64,000 bases of DNA from an uncultured candidatus Porisulfidus sp. (GTDB lineage Bacteria; Pseudomonadota; Gammaproteobacteria; Poriferisulfidales; Poriferisulfidaceae), in the NCBI GenBank assembly GCA_958431155.1, contig OY288106.1, positions 1,133,888 to 1,197,887 of the forward strand. The letters are read 5' to 3'. Each line of letters begins with the position of its first letter. Within the stretch, counting starts at the first letter, position 1. The notes beneath the pieces were generated by a model, which saw only the letters and a list, made by a program, of their open reading frames with translations, was not told the origin of the DNA and made no database searches. Position numbers and translations under genes: made by a program. Positions 63,782-64,000 of this stretch are shown here, one piece after another.

Positions 63782-64000
63782 TTAGTACTGGGTCCGTCCC
63801 TCGAACGCTGTCATCAGAGTGCCGGGATCCAGGTATTCCAGTTCTCCCCCCACCGGCACCCCACGTGCCAGCCGGGTAACCTTGGCATGATTCCGTTGCG
63901 CCAGTTCGCTCAGTACGTGCGCCGTGACATCGCTCTCCACGGTCGTGCCGATGGCCAGAATCAATTCCTCTATAGGTTCGGACTGAAGCCGGGTTTCCAA
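63782..64000 (-). CDS. recR: recombination protein RecR (C-terminal part, cut by window end)
   Basis: The visible 72 residues are the C-terminus of RecR: an AIGTTVESDVTAHVLSEL segment of the TOPRIM domain and the strongly conserved end VTRLARGVPVGGELEYLDPGTLMTAFEGR. The start and the zinc finger lie beyond 64000. RecR acts with RecF/RecO in gap repair. It is convergent with htpX, 44 bases away. Confidence 0.92.
   Translation of the reverse strand: METRLQSEPIEELILAIGTTVESDVTAHVLSELAQRNHAKVTRLARGVPVGGELEYLDPGTLMTAFEGRTQY

Overview
The window is a stretch of gammaproteobacterial chromosome with moderately high GC in its core. The evidence is a cluster of housekeeping genes typical of that class: a coxBA-cox11-coxC-SURF1-ctaAB aa3 oxidase locus, def-fmt, ntrYX-trkAH, an LpxL-type acyltransferase, hspQ, yrfG/cysQ, aroQ-accBC, dsbD-cutA, rph-rdgB-hemW, parEC-htpX and recR. 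I cannot name the genus. A respiring, sulfur- or methane-oxidising type of gammaproteobacterium would fit, but that is a guess.

Layout. 1-2520: zinc import (znuCB) converging on a CDF metal-efflux gene. 2881-10276: a complete aa3-type cytochrome c oxidase gene set with its copper, haem A and assembly factors. 10380-19405: def and fmt, then a DUF4390 gene, the NtrY/NtrX-like two-component pair, TrkA/TrkH potassium uptake and a small methyltransferase. 19410-21300: a lipid A-type acyltransferase and a proline iminopeptidase. 21361-21436: tRNA-Phe(GAA).

21437-41579 is accessory DNA, visibly more AT-rich than its flanks. It begins exactly at the 3' end of tRNA-Phe. A 46-bp copy of that end, with one mismatch, lies at 25993-26038 and delimits a 4.6-kb element with no integrase. 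This element carries an XRE regulator, an ImmA/IrrE protease and a bacterial ubiquitin-like conjugation operon: DUF2188, ubiquitin-like protein, E2-like protein, JAB-E1 fusion and DUF6527. The XRE promoter and the conjugation operon promoter share the same layout and a 16-bp operator-like sequence over the -10, so one regulator probably controls both. Immediately beyond the repeat lies a phosphorothioation defence locus of the SspABCD type (sspA divergent from sspBCD). A three-gene operon coding for two ATPases and a partner, matching SspFGH, converges on it. I read the whole region as a defence island.

41800-46899: a FadL/OmpP1 porin, hspQ, a three-gene set with an Xre/MbcA/ParS-type domain protein, and an AbiEi/AbiEii type IV toxin-antitoxin pair with a palindrome inside its promoter. 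47003-57562: mostly minus-strand housekeeping genes. 57563-64000: a DUF1640-like coiled-coil protein with 27-bp tandem repeats, parE, parC, htpX and the C-terminal end of recR, which runs off the window.

The most interesting part is 21437-41579. There, a noncanonical ubiquitin-like pathway (E2-like protein without any cysteine, E1 fused to a JAMM protease, possible AUA start) sits under a predicted XRE/ImmA switch, directly beside a single-strand phosphorothioate defence system.
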